Assembly (NCBI GenBank): GCA_008671135.1
Contig: RQAP01000048.1
Location: 30,169-94,168, forward strand
Direction: 5' to 3'
Length of the DNA stretch: 64,000 nucleotides
Origin: Collinsella aerofaciens
Lineage (GTDB): Bacteria; Actinomycetota; Coriobacteriia; Coriobacteriales; Coriobacteriaceae
Positions 39,729 to 48,969 of this stretch are shown here, piece by piece; position 1 is the first letter of the stretch, and each line of letters begins with the position of its first letter. The translations under genes were made by a program, and so were the position numbers. Below the pieces are notes generated by a model. That model was not told the DNA's origin. It searched no databases and saw nothing but the letters and a program-made list of their open reading frames with translations.

Positions 39729-40193
39729 ATGGCAGATCAAAAGCCGGTTGTCGGGATCATCATGGGCTCCAAGTCCGATCTAGGCGTTATGGAAGGCTGC
39801 ACCGCCGAGCTCGAGGCGCTGGGTGTGCCCTATGAGCTTGTCATTGCGAGCGCACACCGCACACCGGCGAAGGTCCACGAGTGGGCTTCGACTGCCGCCG
39901 ATCGCGGTATCAAAGTGATTATCGCCGCCGCCGGCAAGGCCGCTCACTTGGGTGGTGTCGTGGCTGCCTTTACGCCGCTGCCGGTCATCGGCGTGCCTAT
40001 GAAGACGAGTGACCTGGGCGGTATGGATTCGCTGCTGTCGATGGTGCAGATGCCTTCGGGCGTGCCCGTGGCCTGCGTTGCCATCAACGGTGCCAAGAAC
40101 GCCGCCATTTATGCCACGCAGATTCTGGGCGCATGCGACCCCGAGTACCGCAAGGTTATCGAGAAGATGAAGCAGGAGATGGCCGACGCCTAG
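39729..40193 (+). CDS. purE: 5-(carboxyamino)imidazole ribonucleotide mutase
   Basis: Interconverts N5-CAIR and CAIR in purine synthesis. 154 aa. GIIMGSKSDLGVMEGC, SAHRTPAKVHEWA (catalytic His region), AAGKAAHLGGVVAA and GGMDSLLSMVQMPSGVPVA match PurE. ATG 39729 lies 9 bp after AGGAGG. No purK gene is seen in the window. Confidence 0.97.
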   Translation: MADQKPVVGIIMGSKSDLGVMEGCTAELEALGVPYELVIASAHRTPAKVHEWASTAADRGIKVIIAAAGKAAHLGGVVAAFTPLPVIGVPMKTSDLGGMDSLLSMVQMPSGVPVACVAINGAKNAAIYATQILGACDPEYRKVIEKMKQEMADA

Positions 40194-40228
40194 GCGTTCC
40201 GCCGTTTCACCGCAGTATAAGGAGAGCC

Positions 40229-41227
40229 ATGTCCGACTATCAGGGAAAACGATTCAAGGCTTCTCAGATTCCCGATCCGTCGAAGCCGGGTGCTGCCTGT
40301 GCGGCACAGCAGGGTCGGACATCCTCTCCTCAGCAGCCGCGCGCGCCGCGCCCCGTGACACCGGCGACGCATCGTCGACAGGACGCGCCGGCCGCATATC
40401 GACCTTCATCTTATAGCAATGCTAAGAAGCCGCCCCGGTCTTCATCGCATGCCGCGCCGTCGGATTACACCGAGCCGCCGCGCAAAAAGCGCCGCTCCGT
40501 TATTCCCATCTTGCTCATCATTATTGGTATCGGCCTAATCGTTGCCGCTGCAGCCATCTTTATCAACGCCCAGATTGGCTACAAGCAGGCGAGCGAGTCG
40601 TATCAGAAAATCGAGAAGCAATATGTAAGCGATAAGGACGCCAGCGGCGTGCCGACTATCGACTTCGATGCGCTTGCTCAGACAAACCCCGAGATTGTGG
40701 GTTGGATTTATGTGCCGGGAACCAACATCAACTATCCCGTGGTGCAGACCAACAACAACTCCAAATACCTCAACACGCTGTTCGACGGTACGGCCAATGC
40801 ATCTGGGGCCATTTTCCTGGATAGCGATGACACCGCGCCGGGAATGATTGACCAGCAGACCACGATCTACGGCCACCATATGAACGATGGGTCGATGTTC
40901 AACGTGATTTCGGACACCACCGACCAAGCGACGTTCGATAGCATCGAGTACGTGTATTACATCACGCGCGATGCAACGTATAAGCTGCGACCGCTGGCGA
41001 CCAAGGTGGTCGAGGACACGTATGCCAAGGCGCGCACGACCAATTTTGAGGGCGACGACGGGCTCAAGAACTATCTGTCCGAGATGCTCGACGGTGCCTC
41101 TGCCGTGGCGAGCGATGCCACCGATCGTGCCGCTTCGGCAACCAAGGTCGTAACGCTTGTGACCTGTCGTTCGTTATCGCTGAGCAACACGCGTGCCGTC
41201 ATGGTGCTCACGCCGGTCGAGGAATAG
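40229..41227 (+). CDS. srtB: Class B sortase
   Basis: 332 aa transpeptidase that anchors or joins surface proteins. A long basic, Pro-rich cytoplasmic N-terminus (1-90) is followed by one membrane helix (~91-115, IPILLIIIGIGLIVAAAAIF). The catalytic domain has NPEIVGWIYVPGTNINYPVV, TIYGHHMNDGSMF (His), VTLVTC (Cys) and SNTRAVMV (Arg), the order expected for class B. Its substrates could include the two LPxTG-like proteins 20 kb away, but that pairing is speculative. ATG 40229 follows AAGGAG. Confidence 0.92.
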   Translation: MSDYQGKRFKASQIPDPSKPGAACAAQQGRTSSPQQPRAPRPVTPATHRRQDAPAAYRPSSYSNAKKPPRSSSHAAPSDYTEPPRKKRRSVIPILLIIIGIGLIVAAAAIFINAQIGYKQASESYQKIEKQYVSDKDASGVPTIDFDALAQTNPEIVGWIYVPGTNINYPVVQTNNNSKYLNTLFDGTANASGAIFLDSDDTAPGMIDQQTTIYGHHMNDGSMFNVISDTTDQATFDSIEYVYYITRDATYKLRPLATKVVEDTYAKARTTNFEGDDGLKNYLSEMLDGASAVASDATDRAASATKVVTLVTCRSLSLSNTRAVMVLTPVEE

Positions 41228-41263
41228 ATAATGGGCTATTCAATGACGGTGAAAGGGGAAATG

Positions 41264-41680
41264 ATGCTCGAGAATGGCAAAACGATGCCTTCGGTTGATG
41301 CTTGGCTGCGCGAGGCCAAGGCCGATTCGTCGGCACCTGCGTGCGGTATGTATCTGACACATAACGGTGTGGTGCGCGCGACGCCCAAGGCCGAGGCGCG
41401 CGGTGTCGAGACCGATGGCGTGGCGCCGGGCCACAAGGTGGGCGGCATGGTGTTTGGCTACGACGCCAGCAAGGTACAGACCGCCATCGAGGCGACGCGC
41501 GCGATGCCGGGTATCGGCTATGTGCGCGTGTGGCTGGCAAGCGGCGAGCTTGCCGTAGGTGACGACATCATGCTCGTGCTCATCGGCGGGGACATTCGCC
41601 CGCACGTGGTCGATGCGCTGCAGGCGCTCGTTGGCACCATCAAGAATGAATGCGTGAGTGAGGTCGAGCGCGAGGCGTAG
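41264..41680 (+). CDS. MoaE-like protein, possibly degenerate
   Basis: 138 aa from ATG 41264, which has AAAGGGG 5 bp upstream; ATG 41231 is another option. The second half (VRVWLASGELAVGDDIMLVL, R.HVVDALQALVGTIKNECV) resembles MoaE, the large subunit of molybdopterin synthase. The usual HR-GxL and PIWKKE active-site residues are replaced, so catalytic function is doubtful. It follows sortase B by 36 bp. Low certainty on family; the alternative is an unknown Coriobacteriia protein. Confidence 0.55.
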   Translation: MLENGKTMPSVDAWLREAKADSSAPACGMYLTHNGVVRATPKAEARGVETDGVAPGHKVGGMVFGYDASKVQTAIEATRAMPGIGYVRVWLASGELAVGDDIMLVLIGGDIRPHVVDALQALVGTIKNECVSEVEREA

Positions 41681-41710
41681 AGGCTTGCGTCGATAGAAGG
41701 CTCGTTTATA

Positions 41711-41749
41711 AAAATGCCCGCCGGTACGTGTGATACCGGCGGGCATTTT
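41711..41749. terminator. Bidirectional terminator
   Basis: Stem AAAATGCCCGCCGGTA/TACCGGCGGGCATTTT with a 7-nt loop, placed between convergent genes; A and T runs lie on either side. Confidence 0.92.
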
Positions 41750-41770
41750 GCGTTTTGGGCGCGGTGAGCG

Positions 41771-43000
41771 CTACACGCGCGTTGCATCCTTGGGGCTCAT
41801 GGTCATGCTCTGGAAGCGATTCTCCATAAAGTCATTATCGAAATACTTGCCGTAGAACTGCGCAACGGGAATATCCGGTTCCGTGCCGTTGACGCGCTGA
41901 TACCAATAATCGAGCGACTGCAGCGTCATAACGCCATCGACCAGCATAATGATGGTGAAGATGACGGTAGCCGAGTAGCGGCTCTTCCACGGAATCATGT
42001 TGATGAGCTTGAGCAGCCTCGGCAGCAGCAGCTTGATCCAGATGAGGCCGCCCAGGCCCCACAGACAGGCGAAGCCCGTGCAGGTGCGTCCGCCCGTGAG
42101 GACCACGAGCGGGTCGGGCATACCGAACAGCGTTATGTGCGAGTAGCTCCACGAGACCACGCCAAACGCGGTCTGCATAAACCAGCCCACGAACACCTCA
42201 AAGCTGGCGCCGAGCAGGGCGCTCACCAGGAAAATGATGATGGGGTTCTTTTTATAGAAGCGGTTGAGCACCATGGTCATGAGCACGGCACCAAAGCCGT
42301 AGATGGGGCTGAAGGGGCCAAACAGCATACCGGCGCGGTCCTGGTAGACACCCGGATCGTTGACGGTCATATGCCAGATATCCTCCAGGACCAGGCCGAG
42401 TATGCAGCAGACAAAGAATACCCAGAACAGGTTGAAGTAGTTGAGCTTGATGTAGCCTTCGCCGGTTTCATCGCGCCCGAGCATGCCCTCGGCGGCGGCG
42501 TCGCGGTCGAGCATCTCCTGCAGGCGGCGCTGCAGCTCGCGCTCCTGGCGCAGCGTGGGGTCGACGGTGGCCGAAAGTGCGACGAGGATGCCGAGCTGGA
42601 TGGCAGGGCGCAGCAAGAAGGGCCCGATGCCCTGGAGCATCACGTCAACCAAAAGCTCGACGACGGTAAACGCGATAAGGATATAGGACAGACGGGCGGC
42701 ATTGCGACGCTGGTTCTTGATGAGGTCTAGGCCAAAGATGATCAAGATGACAGCACTGGCAGCCGAGAGCATGATGCCGGCGACGATAAGGCCGACCGCG
42801 ACGAGTGTGTTGTCGCCGAGCTTGGCGGCGGCGTTGCCATTGATGAGCGCGGTGATGACCTGCCACATAAAGGCGCCGACCGAGGGGAGCGTGCCCACGC
42901 CGGACAGGATGCACAGGACGGCGTACACCTTAATGATGAGGGGGATCTTCTTGACCTCCGTGGCGCTGGGGACGCTGGGGTCGAGTTCGTTTCGATCCAT
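41771..43000 (-). CDS. CmpB-type (putative ABC transporter permease) membrane protein
   Basis: 409 aa with about nine hydrophobic segments in two blocks (residues 15-165 and 225-375), separated by a charged linker (QERELQRRLQEMLDRD). The second block has FGPFSPIYGFGAVLMTMVLN, SYSHITLFGMPDP and GGRTCTGFACLWG, which fit the family labelled ABC_trans_CmpB. Despite the label, substrates are unknown. Start ATG at 43000 behind GAAAGG; an upstream in-frame ATG lacks a site. Confidence 0.75.
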   Translation of the reverse strand: MDRNELDPSVPSATEVKKIPLIIKVYAVLCILSGVGTLPSVGAFMWQVITALINGNAAAKLGDNTLVAVGLIVAGIMLSAASAVILIIFGLDLIKNQRRNAARLSYILIAFTVVELLVDVMLQGIGPFLLRPAIQLGILVALSATVDPTLRQERELQRRLQEMLDRDAAAEGMLGRDETGEGYIKLNYFNLFWVFFVCCILGLVLEDIWHMTVNDPGVYQDRAGMLFGPFSPIYGFGAVLMTMVLNRFYKKNPIIIFLVSALLGASFEVFVGWFMQTAFGVVSWSYSHITLFGMPDPLVVLTGGRTCTGFACLWGLGGLIWIKLLLPRLLKLINMIPWKSRYSATVIFTIIMLVDGVMTLQSLDYWYQRVNGTEPDIPVAQFYGKYFDNDFMENRFQSMTMSPKDATRV

Positions 43001-43214
43001 ACATAACCTTTCTCGTTTTGCTGTAGGTACAAGGATACGCCGCCGACCTGCCAAAAGACAGGACGAACGTCCCGATTGCAACTTTGTAATCCCCAACGGT
43101 GGACGCGGCGGTCATCTGGGGGCGCGGGCGCTTGCACTGGACAGACCGATAAAATGTTTGGCCACAAAACAGATTATTAGCTCGGTGGGCTTTTAAAAAG
43201 CGCTGCTCATGCGC

Positions 43215-43243
43215 TGGGGAGCGCGTCGCGCCGTGCGTATAAT
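43215..43243 (+). promoter_or_regulatory. Candidate purF promoter
   Basis: A perfect TATAAT (43238-43243) follows TGGGGA (43215-43220) with a 17-bp spacer, 41 bp before the purF start. Confidence 0.5.
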
Positions 43244-43284
43244 AAGGCGGGTAACGCCAAAATACGAGGCTCTGAGGGGATGCC

Positions 43285-44955
43285 ATGTCTCAAGAAACCA
43301 TCCGCGCGGCCGAGCGTGCCGCGGGACAGGTGAACGCCATGTCGACGTATGATCCGGACTCCGACCAACTGCATGAGGAATGCGGCGTTTTTGGTGTCTG
43401 GGCGCCCGATCGCGACGTGGCTCGACTGACGTACTTTGGCCTGCGTGCACTGCAGCACCGTGGCCAAGAATCGGCGGGAATCGCTGTTGGTGACGGCGGT
43501 ACGGTTATGGTCCGCAAGGATCTGGGCCTGCTCGACCGTGTGTTCTCCAATGCCGACTTGTCGACGCTCTCCGGTCAGCTGGCCGTGGGTCATGTGCGCT
43601 ACGGCACCGCCGGCGCCAAGAGCTGGGAAGCCTCTCAGCCGCACCTCTCTACCATCAATAGCGTCATTATCGCGCTCGCGCACAACGGCACCCTCGTCAA
43701 CACCGACGAGCTGCGCCGCCAGCTTATCGAGCTGGGCGTGCCATTCCTCTCCAACTCGGATTCCGAGGTCGCGACCAAACTCATCGGCTACTTTACTCAG
43801 CGTACAGGCCATCTGCGCGAGGGCATTCGCAAGACCATGGAGCTCGTGCGCGGCGGCTACGCCATGACGCTCATCAACGAGCAGGCGCTCTACGCATTCC
43901 GCGACCCGCACGGCATTCGCCCGCTCGTGCTGGGCAAGCTGGTGGACGAGGGTCTGGACCAGGCCGATGTCGCATCCGTTTCGCAACTGCCGTCGCAGGA
44001 CGGCGCCGCGACGGTCGACGCCACCACCCATGTCACCCGCGCCGGCGGCTGGGTCGTCGCCTCCGAGACTTGTGCGCTCGACATTGTGGGCGCCGAGTAC
44101 GTCCGCGACGTCCGTCCCGGTGAGATTTTGCGCATCAGCGCCGAGGGCCTTGTGTCCGAGCAAGGCGTGCCTGCCGCCGAAGAGCCTGCTAACTGCATCT
44201 TTGAGCAGGTCTACTTCGCTCGCCCCGACTCCATCATGAACGGCAAGAGCGTCTACGCCTGCCGCTATGACATGGGTCGTCAGCTGGCACATGAGGAGCC
44301 CGTCGAGGCCGACCTGGTCATCGGCGTGCCCGACTCCGGCCTGCCGCCCGCGGAGGGCTATTCGCACGAGAGCGGCATTCCCTTTGGCGAGGGCCTCATC
44401 AAGAATCGCTATGTGGGCCGTACGTTTATCGAGCCTACGCAGGAGCTGCGTGCCATGGGCGTGCGTATGAAGCTCAACCCGCTGCGCGACAACATCGAAG
44501 GCAAGCGCCTAGTCGTCATCGACGACTCCATCGTCCGCGGTACCACCATGGTGCAGCTCGTCAAGATGCTGCGCAACGCCGGCGCCAAGGAGATTCATAT
44601 CCGCATCAACTCGCCCGAGGTCATCTGGCCGTGCTTCTACGGTATCGATACCGACGTGCAGTCGCAGCTTATCAGCGCCAACAAGACGGTCGACGAGATC
44701 TGCGAGTACATTGGCGCCGATTCGCTGGCCTTCCTTTCGGTCGAGGGCCTGCTGAAGGTCATGCCCAAGGGCGGTTACTGCGATGCGTGCTTTACCGGAC
44801 GCTACCCCGTGGCGATTCCCGAGAGCTTTGGCCGCGACAAGTTTATGGAGGGCTTTAAGCCCCGCAACCTGGACAAGCCGCTGCACTTTGACGACGACGC
44901 CGTGGTCGAGAAATACGACGACCGCAGCTGGGAAGAGGAGCACGGCGAGGCCTAA
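43285..44955 (+). CDS. purF: Amidophosphoribosyltransferase
   Basis: First enzyme of purine synthesis (PRPP + glutamine). 556 aa. A 32-residue propeptide precedes the nucleophile Cys33 (EECGVFGVW). GLRALQHRGQESAGI and the PRPP loop VVIDDSIVRGTTM are clear. GGYCDACFTGRYP near the end supplies CxxC expected for the Fe-S form like that of B. subtilis. A ~35-residue insertion after LVLGKLVDEG (DQADVASVSQLPSQDG) is unusual. ATG 43285 follows TGAGGGGATG. Confidence 0.97.
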   Translation: MSQETIRAAERAAGQVNAMSTYDPDSDQLHEECGVFGVWAPDRDVARLTYFGLRALQHRGQESAGIAVGDGGTVMVRKDLGLLDRVFSNADLSTLSGQLAVGHVRYGTAGAKSWEASQPHLSTINSVIIALAHNGTLVNTDELRRQLIELGVPFLSNSDSEVATKLIGYFTQRTGHLREGIRKTMELVRGGYAMTLINEQALYAFRDPHGIRPLVLGKLVDEGLDQADVASVSQLPSQDGAATVDATTHVTRAGGWVVASETCALDIVGAEYVRDVRPGEILRISAEGLVSEQGVPAAEEPANCIFEQVYFARPDSIMNGKSVYACRYDMGRQLAHEEPVEADLVIGVPDSGLPPAEGYSHESGIPFGEGLIKNRYVGRTFIEPTQELRAMGVRMKLNPLRDNIEGKRLVVIDDSIVRGTTMVQLVKMLRNAGAKEIHIRINSPEVIWPCFYGIDTDVQSQLISANKTVDEICEYIGADSLAFLSVEGLLKVMPKGGYCDACFTGRYPVAIPESFGRDKFMEGFKPRNLDKPLHFDDDAVVEKYDDRSWEEEHGEA

Positions 44956-44965
44956 AATCTGCCAT

Positions 44966-45043
44966 GTGGGGACAGGTTTATTTTGGTAGGTTTTACCTGC
45001 TGTTTTGTTGATATGACGGCGCGTGCTGTTATGGCACGCGCCG
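44966..45043. repeat. GGGGACAGG-type repeat and palindrome upstream of purM
   Basis: GGGGACAGGTTTATTTTGG then AGGTTTTACCTGC (44968-45000) matches the repeats at 56383 and 56531. A perfect hairpin CGGCGCGTGC/GCACGCGCCG follows (45017-45043). No T-run, so not a typical terminator. Confidence 0.75.
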
Positions 45044-45112
45044 AAATGAACGCAACTATGAGCACCGTTTGGCGCCCGCGCGGCGCCACGGTAGTGGGAG
45101 AGGAAGGCTCAG

Positions 45113-46216
45113 ATGAGCGACAGCAAGCATGTGACGTACGAGGACGCCGGCGTCGATACCGCCGAGGGCGGCCGCGCCGTCGACGCTATTAAGCAGATGG
45201 TCAAGGACACCAACCGCCCCGAGGTTATCGGCGGCATCGGTGGCTTTGGTGGCCTGTTCTCGGCCGCCGCGCTCAAGGATATGGAAGACCCGATCTTGAT
45301 CAGCGGCACCGACGGCGTGGGCACCAAGCTCGTGCTCGCCCAGATCATGGACCGTCACGAGACGGTGGGCCAGGACCTGGTCGCCATGTGCGTCAATGAC
45401 ATTTTGGCTTCGGGCGCCGAGCCGCTGTTCTTCCTGGATTACGTTGCCATCGGTCACATTGAGGCCGAGCACATGGCAAAGATCATCAAGGGCGTGGCCG
45501 ACGGCTGCAAGCTCGCGGGCTGCGCGCTCGTGGGCGGCGAGATGGCCGAGCACCCGGGTGTCATGGCTCCTGCCGACTACGACCTTGCCGGATTTACCGT
45601 GGGCGTCGTCGACCGTCCCAAGATGCTCGACCCCGCGAACGTCCGCCCCGGCGACGTGATTCTGGGCCTGCCTTCCACCGGCGTGCACTCCAACGGCTAC
45701 TCGCTCGTGCGCAAGGTCATCGGTGTCGACGGCATCAAGCCGGGCACGCCCGAGGCTGCCGCTAAGGCCGAGGAGCTGAGCCGTCCGCTCGAGGAGCTCG
45801 GTGGCGCTTCGCTGGCCGACGCCCTGCTGGCCCCCACGCGCATCTACGTCAAGCCGATTCTGGAGCTGCTCCACGGTGGCGCCAACGTTCATGCCATTGC
45901 CCATATCACCGGCGGCGGTATTACCGAGAATCTCAACCGCGCGCTCGCCGACGACGTCGATGCCGTGGTCACCCGCAACGGCGCCGAGATGGGCTGGGAT
46001 GTTCCGCCCGTCATCACCTACGTGTCGCGTCAGGCCGAGCTCGCGCCCAACGAGGCATGCAAGACCTTCAATATGGGCGTCGGCCTGTGCCTGATCGTCG
46101 CCCCCGAGGACGAGGCTGCCGCGACCGAGGCGCTGGTCGCGCTGGGCGAGAAGCCGTTCCGCGTGGGCGAGTGCGTCGAGGGTTCCGGTAAGGTTGTGTA
46201 CTCCGATGAGCGCTAA
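45113..46216 (+). CDS. purM: Phosphoribosylformylglycinamidine cyclo-ligase
   Basis: AIR synthetase. 367 aa. TYEDAGVDTAEGG, the GTDGVGTKLVLA loop, VAMCVNDILASGAEPLFFLD and GLPSTGVHSNGYSLVR are the family signatures. ATG 45113 follows GAGAGGAAGG. It overlaps purN by 11 bp. Confidence 0.98.
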   Translation: MSDSKHVTYEDAGVDTAEGGRAVDAIKQMVKDTNRPEVIGGIGGFGGLFSAAALKDMEDPILISGTDGVGTKLVLAQIMDRHETVGQDLVAMCVNDILASGAEPLFFLDYVAIGHIEAEHMAKIIKGVADGCKLAGCALVGGEMAEHPGVMAPADYDLAGFTVGVVDRPKMLDPANVRPGDVILGLPSTGVHSNGYSLVRKVIGVDGIKPGTPEAAAKAEELSRPLEELGGASLADALLAPTRIYVKPILELLHGGANVHAIAHITGGGITENLNRALADDVDAVVTRNGAEMGWDVPPVITYVSRQAELAPNEACKTFNMGVGLCLIVAPEDEAAATEALVALGEKPFRVGECVEGSGKVVYSDER

Positions 46217-46907
46217 CGAGCAGATGGCTGCTGCCGAGGGCCTGGGCTTTGTGCCCTACACCCGTCCGACCGGCACCGATACGGCTGAGCCGCTCAAGAT
46301 TGGCGTGCTTATCAGCGGTTCGGGTACCAACCTGCAGGCGCTGATCGATCTGATCGCCGCCGGCAAGCTCAACGCTTCGATTGAGCTCGTGGTGTCGAGC
46401 CGTCCTTCGGCCAAGGGCTTGCAGCGCGCTGAGCGCGCGGGCATCCAGACGCTCACGCTGTCCAAGGATGTCTACGCCGACCCTATTGCCGCCGACGAGA
46501 TCATCGCGCACGAGCTTCTCGAGCGCGGCTGCGAGTATGTGGTCATGGCCGGCTACATGCGCATGGTGCACACGCCTCTACTGGCGGCGTTTCCCAACCG
46601 CGTGGTTAACTTGCATCCGGCGCTGCTGCCGAGCTTTACCGGTGCGCATGCGATTGACGATGCCTTTGCGCGCGGCGTCAAGGTAACTGGCGTGACTGTG
46701 CATTTTGCCAACGAGATCTACGACAACGGTCCCATCATCGCCCAGCGTGCGCTGGCTGTTGAGGAGGGCTGGGATGTCGACACGCTCGAGGAGCACATCC
46801 ACGCGATTGAGCACGTGCTGTATCCCGAGGTCGTGCAAATGCTCGCCGACGGCCGCGTCCACGTGCTGGAGAGTGGCAAGGTCGCAATTGACGCGCCTCG
46901 CGGCTAG
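46206..46907 (+). CDS. purN: Phosphoribosylglycinamide formyltransferase
   Basis: Folate-dependent GAR transformylase. 233 aa; ~30 N-terminal residues precede the usual start KIGVLISGSGTNLQAL. NLHPALLPSFTGAHA and VTVHFANEIYDNGPII carry the catalytic Asn-His..Asp set. ATG 46206 lies inside the purM end, so translation is coupled. Confidence 0.97.
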   Translation: MSANEQMAAAEGLGFVPYTRPTGTDTAEPLKIGVLISGSGTNLQALIDLIAAGKLNASIELVVSSRPSAKGLQRAERAGIQTLTLSKDVYADPIAADEIIAHELLERGCEYVVMAGYMRMVHTPLLAAFPNRVVNLHPALLPSFTGAHAIDDAFARGVKVTGVTVHFANEIYDNGPIIAQRALAVEEGWDVDTLEEHIHAIEHVLYPEVVQMLADGRVHVLESGKVAIDAPRG

Positions 46908-46939
46908 CGGCGCACAGTACAATTTAGCCGAGTAGTCAG

Positions 46940-46980
46940 GGTGGTCATTGGCGCCAAGACGCGCGTGGCCACCTTTTGTT
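46940..46980 (+). terminator. purMN terminator
   Basis: Stem GGTGGTCA/TGGCCACC with an inner GC-rich loop, then TTTTGTTTTG. Confidence 0.75.
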
Positions 46981-46986
46981 TTGGGT

Positions 46987-47040
46987 AGTCACCTGCGACG
47001 TTCTTTAACGACTAGTCATTCAAGAACGTCGCAGGTGGCT
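46987..47040. repeat. 19-bp inverted repeat before the EIIA gene
   Basis: AGTCACCTGCGACGTTCTT and AAGAACGTCGCAGGTGGCT pair at 18 of 19 positions around a 16-nt loop (ACTAGT inside). The right arm ends 19 bp before the EIIA start, near its ribosome-binding site (GAGAGAGG). No T-run. Could be an operator or RNA hairpin, or another insertion of the region's palindrome families. Confidence 0.8.
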
Positions 47041-47059
47041 AGGTGAGAGAGGTGAGCGC

Positions 47060-47524
47060 ATGGCGGATAACGAAGCGCTGTTTATGCCTGAGCTGGTGTT
47101 TTTTGATTGGGAGTGTGCAACGCCGGATGAGGTGTTTGCGCGGCTTGAGGGCGAGCTTGCACCACGTGGCTACATTGCCGACGGTTGGCTCGACGCCGTT
47201 CGCATGCGCGAGGATGCCTATCCCACGGGTCTTGCCATGCCGGCGGCAAGCATTGCCATTCCGCATACCGATCCGGGGTTTGTGGCCAAGCCCTATATCG
47301 CGGTGGTGAAGCCCGCCGCGTCCGTGACATTTAACGCTATGGCTGGCATGGGCGCTCCGGTGCCGGCGCAGATCGTCATCAATCTGGGTATTGCCGAGCC
47401 GGGCGGCCAGGTCGAGGCCCTGCAGGCGCTCATGAACATCTTTATGGATGCCGATGCCGCAGCTGACGTGCTCGGCCAGACCACGCCCCAGGGCATGGTC
47501 GACGCCATCCGCCGTCACTTCTAG
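47060..47524 (+). CDS. Orphan PTS EIIA, fructose/galactitol type
   Basis: 154 aa. The motif MPAASIAIPHTDP places the phospho-accepting His at 69; the overall layout (RLEGELAPRGYI..W..A.REDAYPTGL) is PTS_EIIA type 2. No EIIB, EIIC or regulator is adjacent, so it may serve a transporter elsewhere or act in regulation. ATG 47060 follows GAGAGAGGTGAG. Confidence 0.88.
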   Translation: MADNEALFMPELVFFDWECATPDEVFARLEGELAPRGYIADGWLDAVRMREDAYPTGLAMPAASIAIPHTDPGFVAKPYIAVVKPAASVTFNAMAGMGAPVPAQIVINLGIAEPGGQVEALQALMNIFMDADAAADVLGQTTPQGMVDAIRRHF

Positions 47525-47539
47525 GGTGGGGCTGAGTCG

Positions 47540-47635
47540 GCACTTGGGGACTGTCCCTAACTGCCGGCTGCCAGAGCTGTCCCCTTTGCACCAAAATGGT
47601 GCAGATTAACCTGTCCCCAATGCACCAAGCGTGCC
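47540..47635. repeat. GGGGACAGG-type composite repeat
   Basis: Contains GGGGACTGTCCC, then CTGTCCCCTTTGCACC-AAA-ATGGTGCA and ACCTGTCCCCAATGCACC. These are several short hairpins sharing the words GGGGACAG and TTGCACC with repeats at 14416, 20303 and 49486. Confidence 0.75.
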
Positions 47636-47694
47636 GCGGGGGCCGCGTTGTGACACAATGGCGTTTGTTCGATTCGTTATGCGAAAGGCCAACT

Positions 47695-48915
47695 ATGGCA
47701 AACAAGAAAAAGAACTCCGAGGCCGCGCCGACGCCCGAGCAGCAGGCTCGCGCTGCCTCCAGCTCTCGCAAGAAGCAGCGCAAGACGTACGTGTCTAAGA
47801 CCGTCAAGATCGTCCTGGTGGTCATCGGCGTGCTGGCGATGCTGCTTTCCGTCTCGGCGATGGCGTGCTCCGGCCTTATGTCGCAGGCCGAGGACACCTC
47901 GGGCTACAAGCTGACCGGCGGTGTTGCTGCAACTATCAACGGCACCAACCTCACCGAGGACACCGTGACCAAGCAGATCATGAGCATGCGTACGTCCTAC
48001 GGTTACACCAAGGATAAGGACTGGGCGCAGTATCTGGTTGACAACGACCTCACGCCCAAGAAGTACCGCAAGCAACTCATCGACTCCTACACACAGCAGA
48101 TTCTGCTTCAACAGGCACAGAAGGAGAACGGCGTGACGGTGTCGGACGAGGAGGTCGAGAAGGCTTGGAAGGACGCGTGCAAGAGCGCGGGCGGTGCCAA
48201 GGCCTTTAAGAAGACCCTCAAGACCTACGGCTATACCGAGGACACCTACAAGGACTCACTCAAGGAGAGCCTGGCACAGCAAAAGCTTAAGGATGCCGTC
48301 GCGCCCGCGAGCAAGCCCAAGGACAGCGAGATTGTCGATTACATCAACGAGAACCTGTCTAACTACAACGACGCCCGCCGCTCGTCGAACATCCTGATCA
48401 AGGTTGATTCCGACGCTTCCGACGAGGACAAGGCTGCCGCCAAGGCCAAGGCGCAGGAGTGCCTGGACAAGATCAACTCCGGTGAGCTGAGCTTTGAGGA
48501 CGCCGTTGAGCAGTACTCCGAGGACACCGGTTCCAAGGAGAAGAAGGGCGATGTGGGCTGGGATAAGCTCACCACCTTTGTTGACAGCTACCAGACGGCG
48601 CTCGAGGGGCTCAACAAGGGCGACGTGAGCGAAGTCGTCGAGTCGACCTATGGTTACCACATCATCAAGTGCACCGACTACTTCCATGTCGATAATCAGG
48701 TCGATGACATCAACCAGGTGCCCAAGGCCATCAAGAAGTACGTCTCCAACGTGGTGAAGACGCAGGCGGCCAGTACTGCATACAGCGAGTGGCTGGAGCA
48801 GTACAAGAAGGACGCCGACATTACCGTCAACCCCATGCCCAAGGACGTACCCTATAACGTGAGCCTGAAGGGCGTCACCAAGAGTTCGACCGACGATTCG
48901 TCGACGACTGAGTAA
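47695..48915 (+). CDS. Parvulin-type peptidyl-prolyl isomerase (PrsA/SurA-like)
   Basis: 406 aa. Basic N-terminus, then a membrane segment (~37-57, IVLVVIGVLAMLLSVSAMAC), so it is anchored and faces outward. A SurA-N-like helical domain is followed by the parvulin domain at ~235-330 (ARRSSNILIKV, FEDAVEQYSEDTGSKEKKGDVGW, YGYHIIKCTDY). Folds exported proteins after secretion. Cys at VSAMACSG could be a lipobox but is imperfect. ATG 47695 follows GAAAGG. The upstream frame is open but lacks a site. Confidence 0.9.
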   Translation: MANKKKNSEAAPTPEQQARAASSSRKKQRKTYVSKTVKIVLVVIGVLAMLLSVSAMACSGLMSQAEDTSGYKLTGGVAATINGTNLTEDTVTKQIMSMRTSYGYTKDKDWAQYLVDNDLTPKKYRKQLIDSYTQQILLQQAQKENGVTVSDEEVEKAWKDACKSAGGAKAFKKTLKTYGYTEDTYKDSLKESLAQQKLKDAVAPASKPKDSEIVDYINENLSNYNDARRSSNILIKVDSDASDEDKAAAKAKAQECLDKINSGELSFEDAVEQYSEDTGSKEKKGDVGWDKLTTFVDSYQTALEGLNKGDVSEVVESTYGYHIIKCTDYFHVDNQVDDINQVPKAIKKYVSNVVKTQAASTAYSEWLEQYKKDADITVNPMPKDVPYNVSLKGVTKSSTDDSSTTE

Positions 48916-48969
48916 TCATGGGGCGGTGCTCGCGCGAGTGCCGCCCACGCTATTAGAGAGGATTTGCAG

